From positions 734,477 through 798,476 of the forward strand of contig VUYV01000147.1 of NCBI GenBank assembly GCA_008711295.1: a DNA stretch of 64,000 bases, given 5' to 3'. Shown here one piece after another: positions 50,813-63,010 of the stretch (position 1 is its first letter; the number at the start of each line of letters is the position of its first letter). A model generated the notes under the pieces. That model was given only the letters and a program-made list of their open reading frames with translations, did no database searches and was not told where the DNA came from. A program made the translations under genes and the position numbers. Source of the stretch: Anarhynchus alexandrinus (taxonomy: Eukaryota; Chordata; Aves; Charadriiformes; Charadriidae).

Positions 50813-52873
50813 TAAGACCCAGACACGTACATAATAAATTGCTGAGCTTACAATGAAAGCATTTTTCTCGGAAGCGCATCCTGGATTTAAGCATTGAGGC
50901 GTTCAACAGCTTACAGTAAGGTCGTAAAAGATAAAGAGGAAGGAGGAAAAGAAGTCATGACTGTTAGGAAGGGATTGTTCTACATACCTTTCAGGCACAA
51001 GATGAATGGCACTTGAGTTGCCTAGATATTCTGACATCCACTGAATTTATTGTTCGACAAATACCTTGAATTTTTTCACATCCAAAGACCTGTTTATAGC
51101 ACAGAGATGGATCACACGTTTTTTTCTTCTTTTAGTTTGTATTGTCCTTATTCATCACTGACTTTTGTCAGGACTGTGATGTTTGACTTTGTTTTTGTGC
51201 ACAGGATTGACTAAACTTAAGCCAAGGATAGCTGGATGTGCCAAAGGACAAAATGACTATTACTCAATAAGTTGTGTTTGCCGTTATTAAACAGTAATCA
51301 TTGTAAGGGAGGGAAATAGAAATGCTTTGAATAACCCTGTCCTATCACTGTTTGCCATGATCAAAATGAAAGTCAGCTTTTGCCAAGGTACACTGGTTAT
51401 TTCCCATGTAAATTATAGAGGAGAAACTATCCTCTTGAATATCACTGGGTTATAGCTATCAGCAAATGCTGATAATGTAAAGGTGATCTTTGAATATTTT
51501 GTAATATTTTGGGGTGTTAGTCTTAGTTAATAAAACATTTTCTCTTTACCGCCTGCAAAGGAGCTGGCCATATAAGTTATTGAATCGTATTTACGGTTCT
51601 CTAAGCAAGGTGTGCAAAAGTAATTTTAGTAAATGTTATGAAATAAATTAAAAAGGATAGGTTTTGTGTGGTGTTTGTTTTAAAAGAATTAAATCTGGGT
51701 AGAGATTCTGTGTTCAAATGTCAGGAGTTGAGGTCTAAAGTAAACCTGGGCAACGAGCTAAGTCTACTGTTCAGGTTTACAGTGCCAGATTGCTTTTCAG
51801 AAGTAATAAAGTCTTGCTGCTTTAGCTGACACATGACTGACTGATCTGCTCTGGAGCATTACACCACCATGAGACAGAAGATCTAATTACACCCCTTTTC
51901 TTAATCTCCCAAGTGTTTCTTATTTAATATTTTATAAGTAGTTGGTTACTCTTAATATTATTTATTATGTATCCTTAGCCAAAATATAACTTACCTGAGT
52001 GATTAAGTACAAAATTTAATGGTTGGCATTTCAGGTCAGGACAGTTGAGGAAAAAGTGCAGTGCTGGAGGCAGCACGTTGTGCATGCAAGTGTGTGTTCT
52101 GATATCTGTTTTCCAATAATGGAGACTTTTTATCAACTTTCTACAAATGGCATGTCTCAAGCCTTGGTTTGCAACAGGATGGTGATTGCAAGAATGGGGC
52201 TGACACACTCGCTGAGACAATTTAATTGTTGTTGCTGTATAAACACCTTGGGGAGAGAAGGTCTGTTTGGAACCTCTGGAACCCAAAGAGGTGGGGGATG
52301 TAACCAGAAAGACTCGAAACCTCGGGCTGAGTTTTGGGTTGGTATATCTGGTCTGCCGCTGCAAGGAGAGAGGGTCTGAAACGCATGGCCGAAGTACTTG
52401 GAAGCAAGGGGAAATCCTGTTTATTAATTTTTTTTTTTTCCCCCCAGATTAGTCGGCTGTGTTAAGTTTTATCCTTGCAGTCTGCCCCTGTCAAATAAGA
52501 GTAGAATTTGCCTTTCTTATCTACAGTGCAAAGTGTGTATGGGGGGGAACGAGTTAAATTTACATCTGCGGGTGAAATGGAAATGGGCAGAATAACTTAG
52601 AAAAGTACTGTCAGTTGAGAAAGGGTTAGTGAAGCAGCAGCAAAAGGAAGTACAGAGCTCCAATTTCCAAACTGATTAGAGACAGATTATTAGAAGAGAA
52701 TCTGAAGAACGTGAACAATACAAATAACTGGTAAAATCTGTGGCCATTTTCTTCCTGAAATTCATTAGGTACTGGCTGTTGTATCAATGGATGTTTTGGA
52801 AGTGAAGTAAAACCTTGGACTACCTGTAGTGTGATCTGGGGGCATTGTGTGTGTGGTTTTTTCCTCCCAATGT

Positions 52874-52910
52874 GGTGATGCCCATTTTCATGACAGTAAT
52901 GGGCATCACC
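52874..52910. repeat. Perfect 13-bp inverted repeat with 11-nt loop
   Basis: GGTGATGCCCATT at 52874-52886 and AATGGGCATCACC at 52898-52910 are exact reverse complements, with an 11-base loop between. The pairing does not continue outward beyond a possible G-T pair, so the stem is too short for a typical pre-miRNA. Confidence 0.9.
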
Positions 52911-54216
52911 GAATGTTATGCCATCACATCAGATGTGAAAGATTAATCAGTTGGCATTTGAGATTAGTGCTACTTTGGTGTCTTTGTTGCCTTGTGATAC
53001 CTTTGTGATGCTTGTGTTTCCAGTCTCATCATCCCATTCATTTTATTCATGCATTGGCCTTTCACTTAGCTGCTTGAGATGGAAAAAGTTTGCTTAGTGT
53101 GCCAGAAGTTCCCCCACCATTTTAGTTTTCTATTTCAAAAGGAGTAGAAATATGTTTCAGTTTATGACTCTTTTAGTGCCTGAGGGTGTCAGCACTGTAA
53201 CAGTTGCTGTGCTTGTTTCATTGGCTGTTCTCGGCAGCGTGGTCCAACTGATGAGCTCATCGTTCTGATGGAGCTCTGCACTTTGACTAGTTTTCCTCAG
53301 AGAAGGTAGCAAATGGCTTTTCAGTCAGGGTGTACTGATAAAGAGCTAATACTTTCTGCACTTATTTCTGGGATTCATCACCATATCAGTATGGTCCATC
53401 AGAGGTAGGAAATGGAAGGGTTGTTAAAAGAAGTAAGTTGTGCTGCAGCTGTCCAGGTTGCATGTGTCTCATGGAAGGTGCTCCATCTTCAGCTCTGCTA
53501 GTGCTGCACTCCATCTCACAGCTCGCGCTTCGAGGCACGAAATTTGTTCCCACTTAAGTGCTTCAGGAACTTGTGCTGTTACATTAGTCAATATCCACAT
53601 GGAAAAAGAACTTAATTTCTAGACTCTCCATTGTTTTCTCTTGATTGAGGCAAAATAACAGGTACCCATTATCAAGGGGAGGAAGGCTATGGGGGAAAAA
53701 CAAAAAAAAAAGAGAGAACGGAAAGAATGAGATTGACAAAAGTCAAGTTGAGCTCCTGTGAAGCCCCAATGCTACAGGAGCAAGAGAAACCTCAGGTGAC
53801 ATCCCAGGAGGAGACCTAAAAGAAAATAGTGCTACGAAAGCCAATTGCACTCAATTTTAGAAGAGAGGACAGTAAGACAACTTGTCACATGAGGATGGAA
53901 ATGAATCTTATCTTTGTTGGGGTGATGGTAGTTTTGCAGGGGAAGATGAACCAAGGAAATGGAGCAGTGAAATTACACAGTTGGAGACAATTTCACTGAA
54001 AAGAGAGATAGACAGAATCAAGAAAGATGGAGCTGTAGTTGAAGGGAGCCTTGTTTTCAGATGGGCAAACTGCGTGTATTCTCTTGGGAAAGAGCAAGGA
54101 GGACAAAGATAAGTGAGGCAGCAGATGAGGAGACAGTCTGGAAAACACAACACTTAAGAAATGTCTGATAAAAGGGAATGCTGTGATGAGGAAAGGAAAA
54201 ATGAAGAGAGGAGAAA

Positions 54217-54247
54217 TAAGGAGAAAGCTGCGTAAGGAGAAAGCTGC
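54217..54247. repeat. 16-bp tandem doublet
   Basis: TAAGGAGAAAGCTGC occurs at 54217-54231 and again at 54233-54247, separated by one base, within purine-rich DNA. Confidence 0.85.
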
Positions 54248-55139
54248 ACATTAATTTCTTCCCTGAAATTATCTTATTTTTGTTTCTTAGGAAGGCTGTT
54301 TGAAAGTCTGATATACAAAAAAAAAAATATTGAGGAGCTATTAAAGTATGTATTAACATAAAGCATGCTTTGAAAGTTATTTTAGGATCTCCATGTTTTT
54401 TTTGGTAGTATATTGTGCGATGTACCTTTGAGTTAAGTGAGTGTTTCTCTTGTGGAGTGGAAGAGCTCACTCGGTGCTGTAGGTCAGGTGCAGGTATAAA
54501 AACATGCCATCAGTAGCCATTAATCTAAAGCTGCCAGGAAGCGCGGGGAGGAGAGCCTAGAGTTAGGTGGAAAAGAACTGGGTCTGCTTGTAACCAAGGG
54601 AGAGGAGAGAGGAGTGTAATACTTCCATGTGGATCAGTTGAGCAATTAGAGGAAGCTTGATTTTGACAGCTCTTCACAAAAGACTTTTATGCAATCCAGA
54701 TTACTTGCTCCAAATGCTGTGTTGCTGAATATACAAGAGAATACCTGAGAACGAGAACATTGGTACCTAAAGTGGCATCCAACAGTCTGAAAGTTTATCA
54801 GCATTCTTTGGATAAACACAGTTAATGTTTGCTGGGACACAACGCCCTTTTCATTCTGTGTGATCAATACCTTGTCTAAATTCAATGTGTGTATAGACAC
54901 ATGTAAGCACATGCATGCATACATCTATAAAACAATTACTAAATGCAGAAATGTTTTACTATGCTGTAATCAGATGCCGTATTCTCTTCTAGTACACATA
55001 TGCTGTGTACATATATCTTGTACTTTGCTTTACAGTTTAGGCTTGTGACTTTATTTAAAAGTTTTGTGAGACTTGGTGTTCAGAAGAAATTCTATAAGCT
55101 GATGAAGGCCTGTAGTTTTTCACACAGAGATTAATTAGG

Positions 55140-55757
55140 GGTATCGGGGTTTGGGCCGGACTGGCCACTGGGATGAAGGACAGATGCTCTCCTCACCTCT
55201 GTCTCCAAGAAGAGGAGGGAGAGAGAGAAAGAGACAAATTTAGAAGAAACTAAACTACTTCAATGAAAATATTAATAAAATAATAAAAAGAAAATAAAGA
55301 AATATATAGAAAATCAGTGTCAAGCTCCCAGGATGGCAGTCACGTCACCAGCAGGCACTGGAAAAGTCCCAGACTGGACTCAGTGACAGACAGGAATCGG
55401 ATTCCAGATCTGGATTCAGGAAAGCAGGGATCGGGATCAAAGGTGGATGAACAGACAGAGTCCTCCTCAGAAGTTGGCCATTGAAAAAAGAGGGTTGACC
55501 CTTTGATCCCTCAGCTTTTATGCTGAGCATAAGGCAGATGGGATGGAATACCCCGTTGGTCAGTTTTGGGTCACCTGTCCTGTCCGCTCCTCCCCGCAGG
55601 TGGGACCCCACTATGCTTTTCCGCTTCCAACCTTTTGACGGGGCAAATAACAAAGTGAGCTGCCCTTGGGTGTTATGGCAATAAGTATAAGCAAGAGCCT
55701 CTCTGCATACCATCCCTTGGCATAAATTCCGGGAAATCAGGTCTTATCATTCTGACA
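55140..55757 (-). mobile_element. Endogenous-retrovirus LTR, minus strand, long form
   Basis: On the minus strand the copy starts TGTCAGAATGATAAGACC near 55757 and ends GGCCCAAACCCCGATAC near 55141. Mid-way it carries GTATTCCATCCCAT and then GCTCAGCATAAAAGCTGAGG, where CATAAAA (55517-55523 on the + strand) is the TATA box; this core parallels the U3-TATA core of the LTRs at 553-1118 and 41700-42031, while its 5' U3 differs. No clear polyadenylation signal and no target-site duplication were found, and the 3' end lacks a clean CA. The boundaries are therefore approximate. No internal retroviral genes adjoin it. Confidence 0.72.
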
Positions 55758-58700
55758 ATGAACAGCGTCTCCGCAATATGCTGTTAATTTCAGAGAGTTT
55801 CAGAGAGTTCAGTAGTTAGAAGAGGCTTAGCTGCAAAGTGAAATTACTGAACAGAAAATGGGTTCTGTTTTACCTCGAACCAGGACAAGGGGTAATTTTT
55901 GTAGCTCTTCTTTAGAATTGTGGAGATAAATATTTTTGCATCTGTATTTAAGTGTGAGCATAAAGTAAATGTGTACTCTCTGGTGATCTTTGCTAATTTA
56001 AATTTACATGGATTTTCGAGTAGGAAACAGTAGAGAATGTTTTGCAAAGACACTGGTGCTGCCTTCAGTATCTGCTGTGGTGAAGCAATGTACTCTTGGC
56101 TTTTGCCTGGGATTTGTTTGTGGTTGTTAAAGATGTGTTTTGATGTTGGGAATTTCCTGTGGCCTGTGGTGAGTGTAACAGATGATCTGCAAAACTTTGT
56201 GACCTGAATGAGATGATAATTGTGACTGCAGAAGCCTCAATCTCGTGAGGAGGGAATCGCCATTTCAATTGCAACCCCTAATTTACTCCCATTTAAGAAA
56301 TGCCTTTGTCATCTTTTATATAATATCATGTAAGTGAGAAGCACCATGTTGAACATAATGCAGCATGCTGTGATACAGATATTAACTGGATCCACTGGTG
56401 GGACAGTGCCCCCACCCCGCTGTTGGAAAGAAGGGCTGCTTAAATATAGGTTTTGACTTCCCTGTAATTGCCAGTGACACATTCTTTAATAACTTACAAT
56501 GGCTTACAATAATGAACGATGAACCTTGAGAGCAGAGATTGTAAAATGTGTTTGTTTTGGGATTGAAGTTTTATCTTCAGAAGGTTACTAGTAAGGACGT
56601 CCTTCTCTCTTATCTGCTTATTGTAGATAAAAATTGTAATTTTATGAGGTGAAAGGTTAGTACTATCTATACAATCTTTTTCTGCCATTTATTAATCCAT
56701 CTGTTAGACAATGATTTTATAGGAACATTAAGATATTTGTCTCAAATTACAGGATCTGTGTTATAAAACCTAAGCTGTTTCAAGAAGAGTAATTCCTTTG
56801 GTTCTTCACAGCTATTTTTTTGAACAACTTAAAAAAAGTTTGTGCTCTATCCTGAAAAAGATCAAAGGATGTGAGTATGAATGGTTCTTGGTCATTTCTG
56901 TCTTTTAAGAGACAATATTCATTCTGGTAGTGTGCATTTCTGCTGCCTTCTTTCTGTGGAGAAAAATGATAAATTTATGCACAGTACCAGAGACCGTAAG
57001 CATTACTCATTTTGGTAGCCAAAATCGCTGAAATAGCTTACAATTTACACCTATAGAAGAAACAAGGAATGTATGCTCAGTATCTTCAACACTTAAAAAA
57101 TGAAAATGGATTTGTTTCAGAATGGAGAGACGCTTTTCCCTTGCATCATTCCTTTGTTCGACTTTACATTTTAGTTTGTTTGCTCAAAGGCTGGTCGATG
57201 TAGCAGATGTCTTTGCAGATTGATCATTAGAGGGAAGGTAGAAGGGAAAAGGACTAAGAAGATTTTAGTAGGTATATTCAAGGTAAGGGTTTTAAGGGGG
57301 ACAGAGGAGGTTCTCTGCCCCCAAGTCTCTGTCTTGTTGATTTTTAGCTTCCTGTGATGTGCCTGACTTGACCTGTCAGTAACTTGTCTTATCCACTCTG
57401 ATCCAGTTTTATTTGTTCAGCTCCTTAAGAGCATCTAGCTCTTTCATACTTCTCCCTGCAAACTGAGTATATAAGGTGAATAGCTATAGCTTTCTGCTCC
57501 AAATAAATGGAAGAAACTACAAAGACTCTGTATTTAATTCTTTTCTTATTAATGATATAATGCCTGAAAGCTCTAAAAATACCCTAGGAAAATATATCTG
57601 GAAAATCCCTTCTGAGTTAATATAAGATATTGGCCTTGGCCAGTGGTGGGGTAAACTAGATCTGTATCATTCCTGACTGATGTTTATCTTACTGATTTCA
57701 CAGACAGATTCCACAACCATTACTTCTGGTGCTTCGTCATCTTTACTATGTATTTCTGATGTAGAAGTACTTTGAAGAAGAAATATTTCACTGTCACAAT
57801 CTCAAATGCAAGTTTCTGCTTTAACTGGGAAATTAGGAAATTAATCTGACTTGTCTGGTTTCATTAAGTGAGGCATGTGATAGTACAAACAAGTAGTAGT
57901 GACAGTTTAAATAGTTTCGGTGTTACTGGTCTAATGTTTTCAGAAGCAGGAAGATAATTTTCGGAGAGACTTGTTGAAATAGAATCTGAGTATCTGAAGT
58001 TCTGATGTATCTTGAGCCCTTTTCAAGGTCTGTCTCTTTGTAGTCTCGCTAAGTAGTCTCGCTGAAGGCAAAAGCATCAAAACTTGGTCCCAACTGTACA
58101 CCCTAGACACGACACGTATGAGAATGTCAGTTAATGTACTATGAAAGATTCAGTTAGTGATTCTACTTTTCTGGGTGTGTTGTTTTTTTTTTTGTTTTCT
58201 GTTTTTTTGTTTTGTTTTGTTTTTTGTTTTTTACTCTACACAAGCATCTTAAATTTAAAGCGGAAGAAAAGCTGTGGATGCCATTGTGTGTCTAAGGAGA
58301 TGAATTCTAATTTTTTAAAGAGAGATATTAGTTTATGCAGATAGAAGCAGAAGTTGCTTTAAGGTCTTTCTTCTTCAGGTTCTCATATTTTTAATGAATT
58401 ATGCTTTTGAGAACCACCTTGTTCTCTTGCTTTTTCATTCACAAATGTGAATTTGGTAGGCTTCGCTGTCACTTTGCCAACCGTGAGCAATTTATTTCTT
58501 TCGATTGTGGTAGGAACAGAAAAAAGAAGTCAAACAAGTTATTAGGTGTGGCTTGGGGTTGTTCTTCTATCCTAACCCTATGTGGGAATTATGCTACTTA
58601 CGCTAAAGTAAAGGTGTTGCCTGTCAAACCGATTTGTGCAAAACTACTATAGAGCAATGAATTACTGTGGGCATGGTTACCAGAACTTAGCTTGCGTTCT

Positions 58701-59711
58701 GTTGCTTCACTGTGACAAAAGCCATTTTATACTTGATTTCTTTGCTGTAATGCGCTTCTAGAGAACTTGCATGTGCCGCCTTCTCCATGCAATTGGTCTA
58801 CCTGTAAATTATGGTCCTATGATTATCCTTCATATATATATATATATGGCTTTCTGGGGTCTGTAGTCATTACTGATAAACAAACGGTCATTACAGAAAA
58901 GGCAGTCATGGCTGCTCTCTTAAACTTCTGGTTCATTAAACCAAAATGCAGAAAAGGTTTGAGGTGCAAAAAACAAGCAAGAAAGTATCAAAAAGAGCAT
59001 ACAAGATAATTTAGGAATCATTTAGCTATCAGTCAGCTCCATAATCCAGGGCAGCATGATCCTTTAGGCCTGGATCCTCATATGGAAAAAAAATGGGAAT
59101 CAAAACAAGAGGTTTTGGGCTTTGTGTTTAAAAAAACTTTCATTATTATGGCTATTCAGATGTCAGCATTTGGCAACCAAGTCTCTATGAGCTCACTCTA
59201 CAAGTACAGAGGGTAGGGCAAGATTGTTTGAGGTATATTTTGTTGTCCCTTGAAAATGTCGCTCCTTCTCCATGGACTTTAGCTGTTTTGAGTGGTTATG
59301 GATGACACTTGTAGCTAAAAATGGTTGTTGGAGAATCTTTCATAGCTCAAAACTTGTCTGTGTTGATCGATTGTATTATGTTTTTACTAGGCTCTAGTGG
59401 AAGGGGATAGCAAGCCTTTCCGAGTTAGGTAGTCACAAATAGTACTCCCATCATCCCAGAAATGATTCATAGGCAGGAATTATCCTAAACAAGCAGGTGT
59501 TAGGGGCTGGCATTCTGGCAAAATACATCTAGCAAGTATTAATATTTGTAAAATACATATATGAAAATTTTCAAATCACACTTTCTAAAGAGAAAAGGGC
59601 TATATGCAGTCCAAACTATGGTGAATGGCTGGAAGAAATATAGTGAACACTGAACATTAGCCCTTCTACCTAATATCAGTGAAACCCAATTATTTTGGGG
59701 GTCAACAATTT
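55758..59711. other. Intron sequence with simple repeats only
   Basis: No gene or transposon was recognised. A run of T with G interruptions lies at 58181-58232 and (AT)8 at 58832-58847. Confidence 0.5.
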
Positions 59712-60685
59712 CACAAAATCACAGAACGGTCAAGGTTGGAAGGTACCTCTGAGATTTATCTGGTCCAACCCTTCTGCTCAACCAGTGCCACCTAGAGCCA
59801 GTTGCCCAGGACTGTGTCCAGACGGCTTCTGAATATCTCCAAGGATGGAGCCTTCACAACTTCCCTGGGCAACATGTGCCAGTGCTCACTCACCCTCACA
59901 GTAAAAAAAACATTTCATGATGTTCAGAGGGAACCTCCTGTGTTTCGATTTGTGCCCATTGCCTCCTGTTCTGTCACCGGGCACCACTGAAGAGAGCCCA
60001 GCTCTGTTCTCTTTGCACCCTCCCTTCAGGCTCCCTGGAGCTTTCTCTTCTCCAGACTGACTACTCTCGGCTCTCTCAGCCTTTCCTCATGTACGGGATG
60101 TTCCATGCGCTTCATTATCTTTGGATGTCCCTTCACTGGACTCTGTCCAGTACATCGGTGTCTCTTTTGTACTTAGGAGCATGGAACTGGACCCAGCTCT
60201 CCAGGTGTCGCCTTACCAGTGCTGAGTAGAGGGGAAGGATCACCTCCCTCAACCCACTGGCAACTCTTTGTCTTATTCAGCCGAGGATACCATTGGCCTT
60301 CTTTGCTACAGGGGCACATTGCTGGCTCATGTTCAACTTGGTGTCCACCAAGACCCACACGTCCTTTTCTGCCAAGCTGCTTTTCAGCTAGGTGGCCCCC
60401 AGCATATGGTGGTCTGCAGGCACGTGTTCCTTGCTTCAAACTTTCCTCTTGGTCTCTGGGTCCTTGGATTTCAGAATGTCCATCTTACTAGAAAAGACCG
60501 AGGTGACGAAGGCAATCAGTGCCTCAGTCTCTTCCACGTCCTGTGTCACCAGGGCTCTTGTCCCATTCAGCATCAGGCCAACATTTTCCCTAGTCTTCCT
60601 TTTGCTACTTACATACTTGTAGAAGTCCTTCTTGTTGCCCTTGACATTCCTTGCCAGTCTCAACTCTGCCAGATTCAGTTCAGCT
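59712..60685 (-). mobile_element. CR1 LINE lacking the reverse-transcriptase core
   Basis: On the minus strand the left part (60663-60436) reads like the CR1 region between endonuclease and RT (MRLARNVKGNKKDFYKYV..., ending near FVTSVFSSK). It then passes, near 60420, directly into the region after the RT palm ([32 protein letters not shown]). RT motifs A, B and C are all missing, a deletion of roughly 0.7-0.9 kb relative to a complete CR1. The rest runs, with many stops, to the 3' tail at 59712-59740 (ATCACAGAACGGTCAAGGTT). The direction is antisense to PTPRK. Confidence 0.85.
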
Positions 60686-62367
60686 TAGTGGATGTTGTGC
60701 AAGTCAAGACTGAGAGCAAGGAAATGTTTTGACGTCATACCTTCTGTGTCTTTAGACATAAGCTGTTTGTACAGATGGCTGTCATCTTCTGAGTTTGTCC
60801 AGCACCAACATGTTGTGATTAATGCAAAAATACAGAGGATAAAATAAGACGATATACAGAATTTGCAGGTAGGACTATTGCTATTGCACCTTGAAGTACA
60901 TTTTGGAGAGAATATGTCAGAGTAGTTTCCTACACAAATAGTGCTAGTTTCAGTATTAGTATAGGCAGGTGCTGATGCAGTGAATATCTCCACAGTACTG
61001 TTTGACATTACCTGTCCATTGCTTTGAGTTGCTTTTTCTTTTTTATAAAATTTTTGCCTTGGTAGTAATTGATCTGTATTTTTTAAACATCTGTTAAACT
61101 GTTTCTATTAAACTACCCTCCACTTGTATTAGAACATATTTTGTCCTAAATTTCCATAGTTAAGGTGTGTTGGCGTTATTCCACACTCTGATCGTGGTGC
61201 ACAAAGTAGGAGATACGGCACAGTTTTGCCTGTATTTAGTGTTTGCTTCATTCCTGATGCTAGCAACTGTCGTAATTTAGGACAACTGGGTGTCTTTGGC
61301 TACTGAATTCTGCTGTTTTTCAAGCAGGCTGAGTATGAACACTTTTGGAGGAAGTGGCAGAGGGGGATAGCTTCAGTTATGTGAGTTTTATTATGGAGGA
61401 GCAGAAAAGATAAGGGAGAGGAAAGGAAGCAAGGTACCTGTCAGCACTTTGGCTGGTGATTGCTGGAATTACAAAGTGGTTTTGAACAGCATCTTTGTCT
61501 GGAGCAAGCAAATGCATGGGTATGGATTTCGCTTTTTGCATAGGTGCTTCAAATTGTTTTGTTTGCTGTTCTGAAAACAAGCAATTTAAGATAATATTTC
61601 TCTGATATGGATTGGATAAAGTTGTTCTAGAAAGCAATATGTAGGATGCAACATAAACCTATGAATTTTGTCTGCTGGTTTCAGTATATTTGGCTTGTTT
61701 CTTGCAGTTCTTCATAGTTCTATGATGTTCCTTTTTCTTTTGTTTGTTTTAAATTGTATGCGGAAAAGATACCCTGGTTGGGAAACTGAGAATTTTATTT
61801 ATCTGTATAATATTCATGCAGATATTAGAAATACGAGTCTTGCAATATTTTGCTCTCCCTCTTCAAAAAAGAACGTTTTATTCAATAGCTAATTTGACCT
61901 TGGGAAACCTGGAAAGCTCATTTTCTGTGGTAGAAAGGACTAAGGGTCTTTTTTTCTTTTTTTTTCAATCTTGTTACTTAACAATCCCATACAATGTTTA
62001 AATTTTACTTCAGATGAAATATCTATTTCTATTACTTTAGTATATTTACTCACCTGTTTCATATCACTTTTCTCAGCCAGAGGAATTTTGAATTGAATGT
62101 ATTAATATACGTAGATCTAGAAGGAAACCGAACACTGATCTTTCCATTGGTTTTAAGTACGTGGAGAGTTGGTCAAATTATTTTTTTCATCAAAAATCTC
62201 AGTAAAAATAAAAACATAGTCATTGTTAACACTTCTCCAAAAAGTTTTTGTTGGTTTGCTATGTTTTGAAACAATGAAAATAAAAACACTTCGGCGAAGG
62301 TCAGCATATTTTGATTTAGAAATGCCACTGCAGTCCCTCACAGTAGAATTCCTTTCCAACACTTCTC
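60686..62367. other. Intron sequence, no gene or recognised repeat
   Basis: AT-rich unique-looking DNA between two CR1 copies. Open frames up to 107 codons (minus strand, 60685-61008) have no recognised motif. Confidence 0.5.
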
Positions 62368-62717
62368 AGAATCATAGAATAGTTTATGCTGGAACTTCAA
62401 GTCAGACCTTTAACCCAGCACTGCCAAGTCCACCACTAAACCACGTCCCTAAGAACCACATCTACACGTCTTTTAAATATTTCCAGGGATGTTGACTCCA
62501 CCGCTTCCCTGGGCAGCCTGTTCCAATGCTTGACAACCCTTTCCGTGACGAAATTTTTTTCTAATATCCGGTATAAACCTCCCCTGGTGCAACTTAAAGC
62601 TGTTTCCTCTCGTCCTATCGCCTGTTACTTGGGAGAAGAGACCGACCCCCACCTCGCTACAGCCTCCTTTCAAGTAGTTGTAGAGAGTGATGAGGTCTCC
62701 CCTCAGCCTCCTTTTCT

Positions 62718-62722
62718 CCAGG
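62718..62722. repeat. Left target-site duplication of the nested LTR
   Basis: CCAGG here is repeated exactly at 63006-63010 around the LTR. Confidence 0.88.
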
Positions 62723-63005
62723 TGTCCCGGTTCCGGCAGGGATGGGGTTAATTCCCCCGAGGAGCCGGCAGGGGGCGGGTATTCCACACCACGTGACCAT
62801 GCCCGGGCTATAAGAGGCGCGAGCCGGGGGGTTGGGGGGGAGGGGTGTGTGTCGGTCGCTACTGGGTGGTGACTGAGGCGGTGCGGGTTAAAATTGCACT
62901 GTTTGAACCCACGAGTTTTGCCTTTTTCTGCCGATTTTCCCCGCGGCGGTGGGAGTCGAGCAAGCAGCTGCGTGGTTCTTTGGTGCCGGCTGAGGCCGAA
63001 CCACA
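62723..63005 (+). mobile_element. Short CpG-rich endogenous-retrovirus LTR nested in CR1
   Basis: The 283-bp unit starts TGTCCCGGTTCCGGC and ends GGCCGAACCACA. It is flanked by a perfect 5-bp target-site duplication, CCAGG at 62718-62722 and 63006-63010. Removing the unit and one copy of CCAGG restores a normal CR1 sequence. It keeps a TATA-like box (CTATAAGA, about 62808-62815) and a U5 block GAACCCACGAGTTTTGCC near 62905, which parallels the U5 block of the LTR at 553-1118; both termini also resemble that LTR. Its high CpG content and intact duplication point to a more recent insertion than the host CR1. No classical AATAAA is seen. Confidence 0.88.
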
Positions 63006-63010
63006 CCAGG
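63006..63010. repeat. Right target-site duplication of the nested LTR
   Basis: CCAGG here matches 62718-62722 and continues into the interrupted CR1 sequence. Confidence 0.88.

Larger units (their letters stand above)
48852..55139. other. Intron sequence with a hairpin and purine-rich stretches
   Basis: No gene or transposon was recognised. Listed separately are an alternating purine-pyrimidine run (50783-50812), a hairpin (52874-52910) and a 16-bp tandem doublet (54217-54247). The interval 53670-54250 is purine-rich on the + strand. Open frames of 118 and 129 codons on opposite strands at 51975-52379 overlap each other and show no recognised motif. Confidence 0.45.

Noticed and set aside
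51975..52379. Overlapping 118- and 129-codon frames on opposite strands
   Set aside because: Neither translation shows a recognisable domain, and there are no clear splice sites or start context. Left as intron.
52874..52910. Hairpin as a pre-miRNA
   Set aside because: The stem is only 13 bp and does not extend outward; a pre-miRNA needs a longer imperfect stem.
60268..60732. 154-codon open frame on the + strand
   Set aside because: It is antisense to the CR1 at 59712-60685 and runs past its end; no coding signature.
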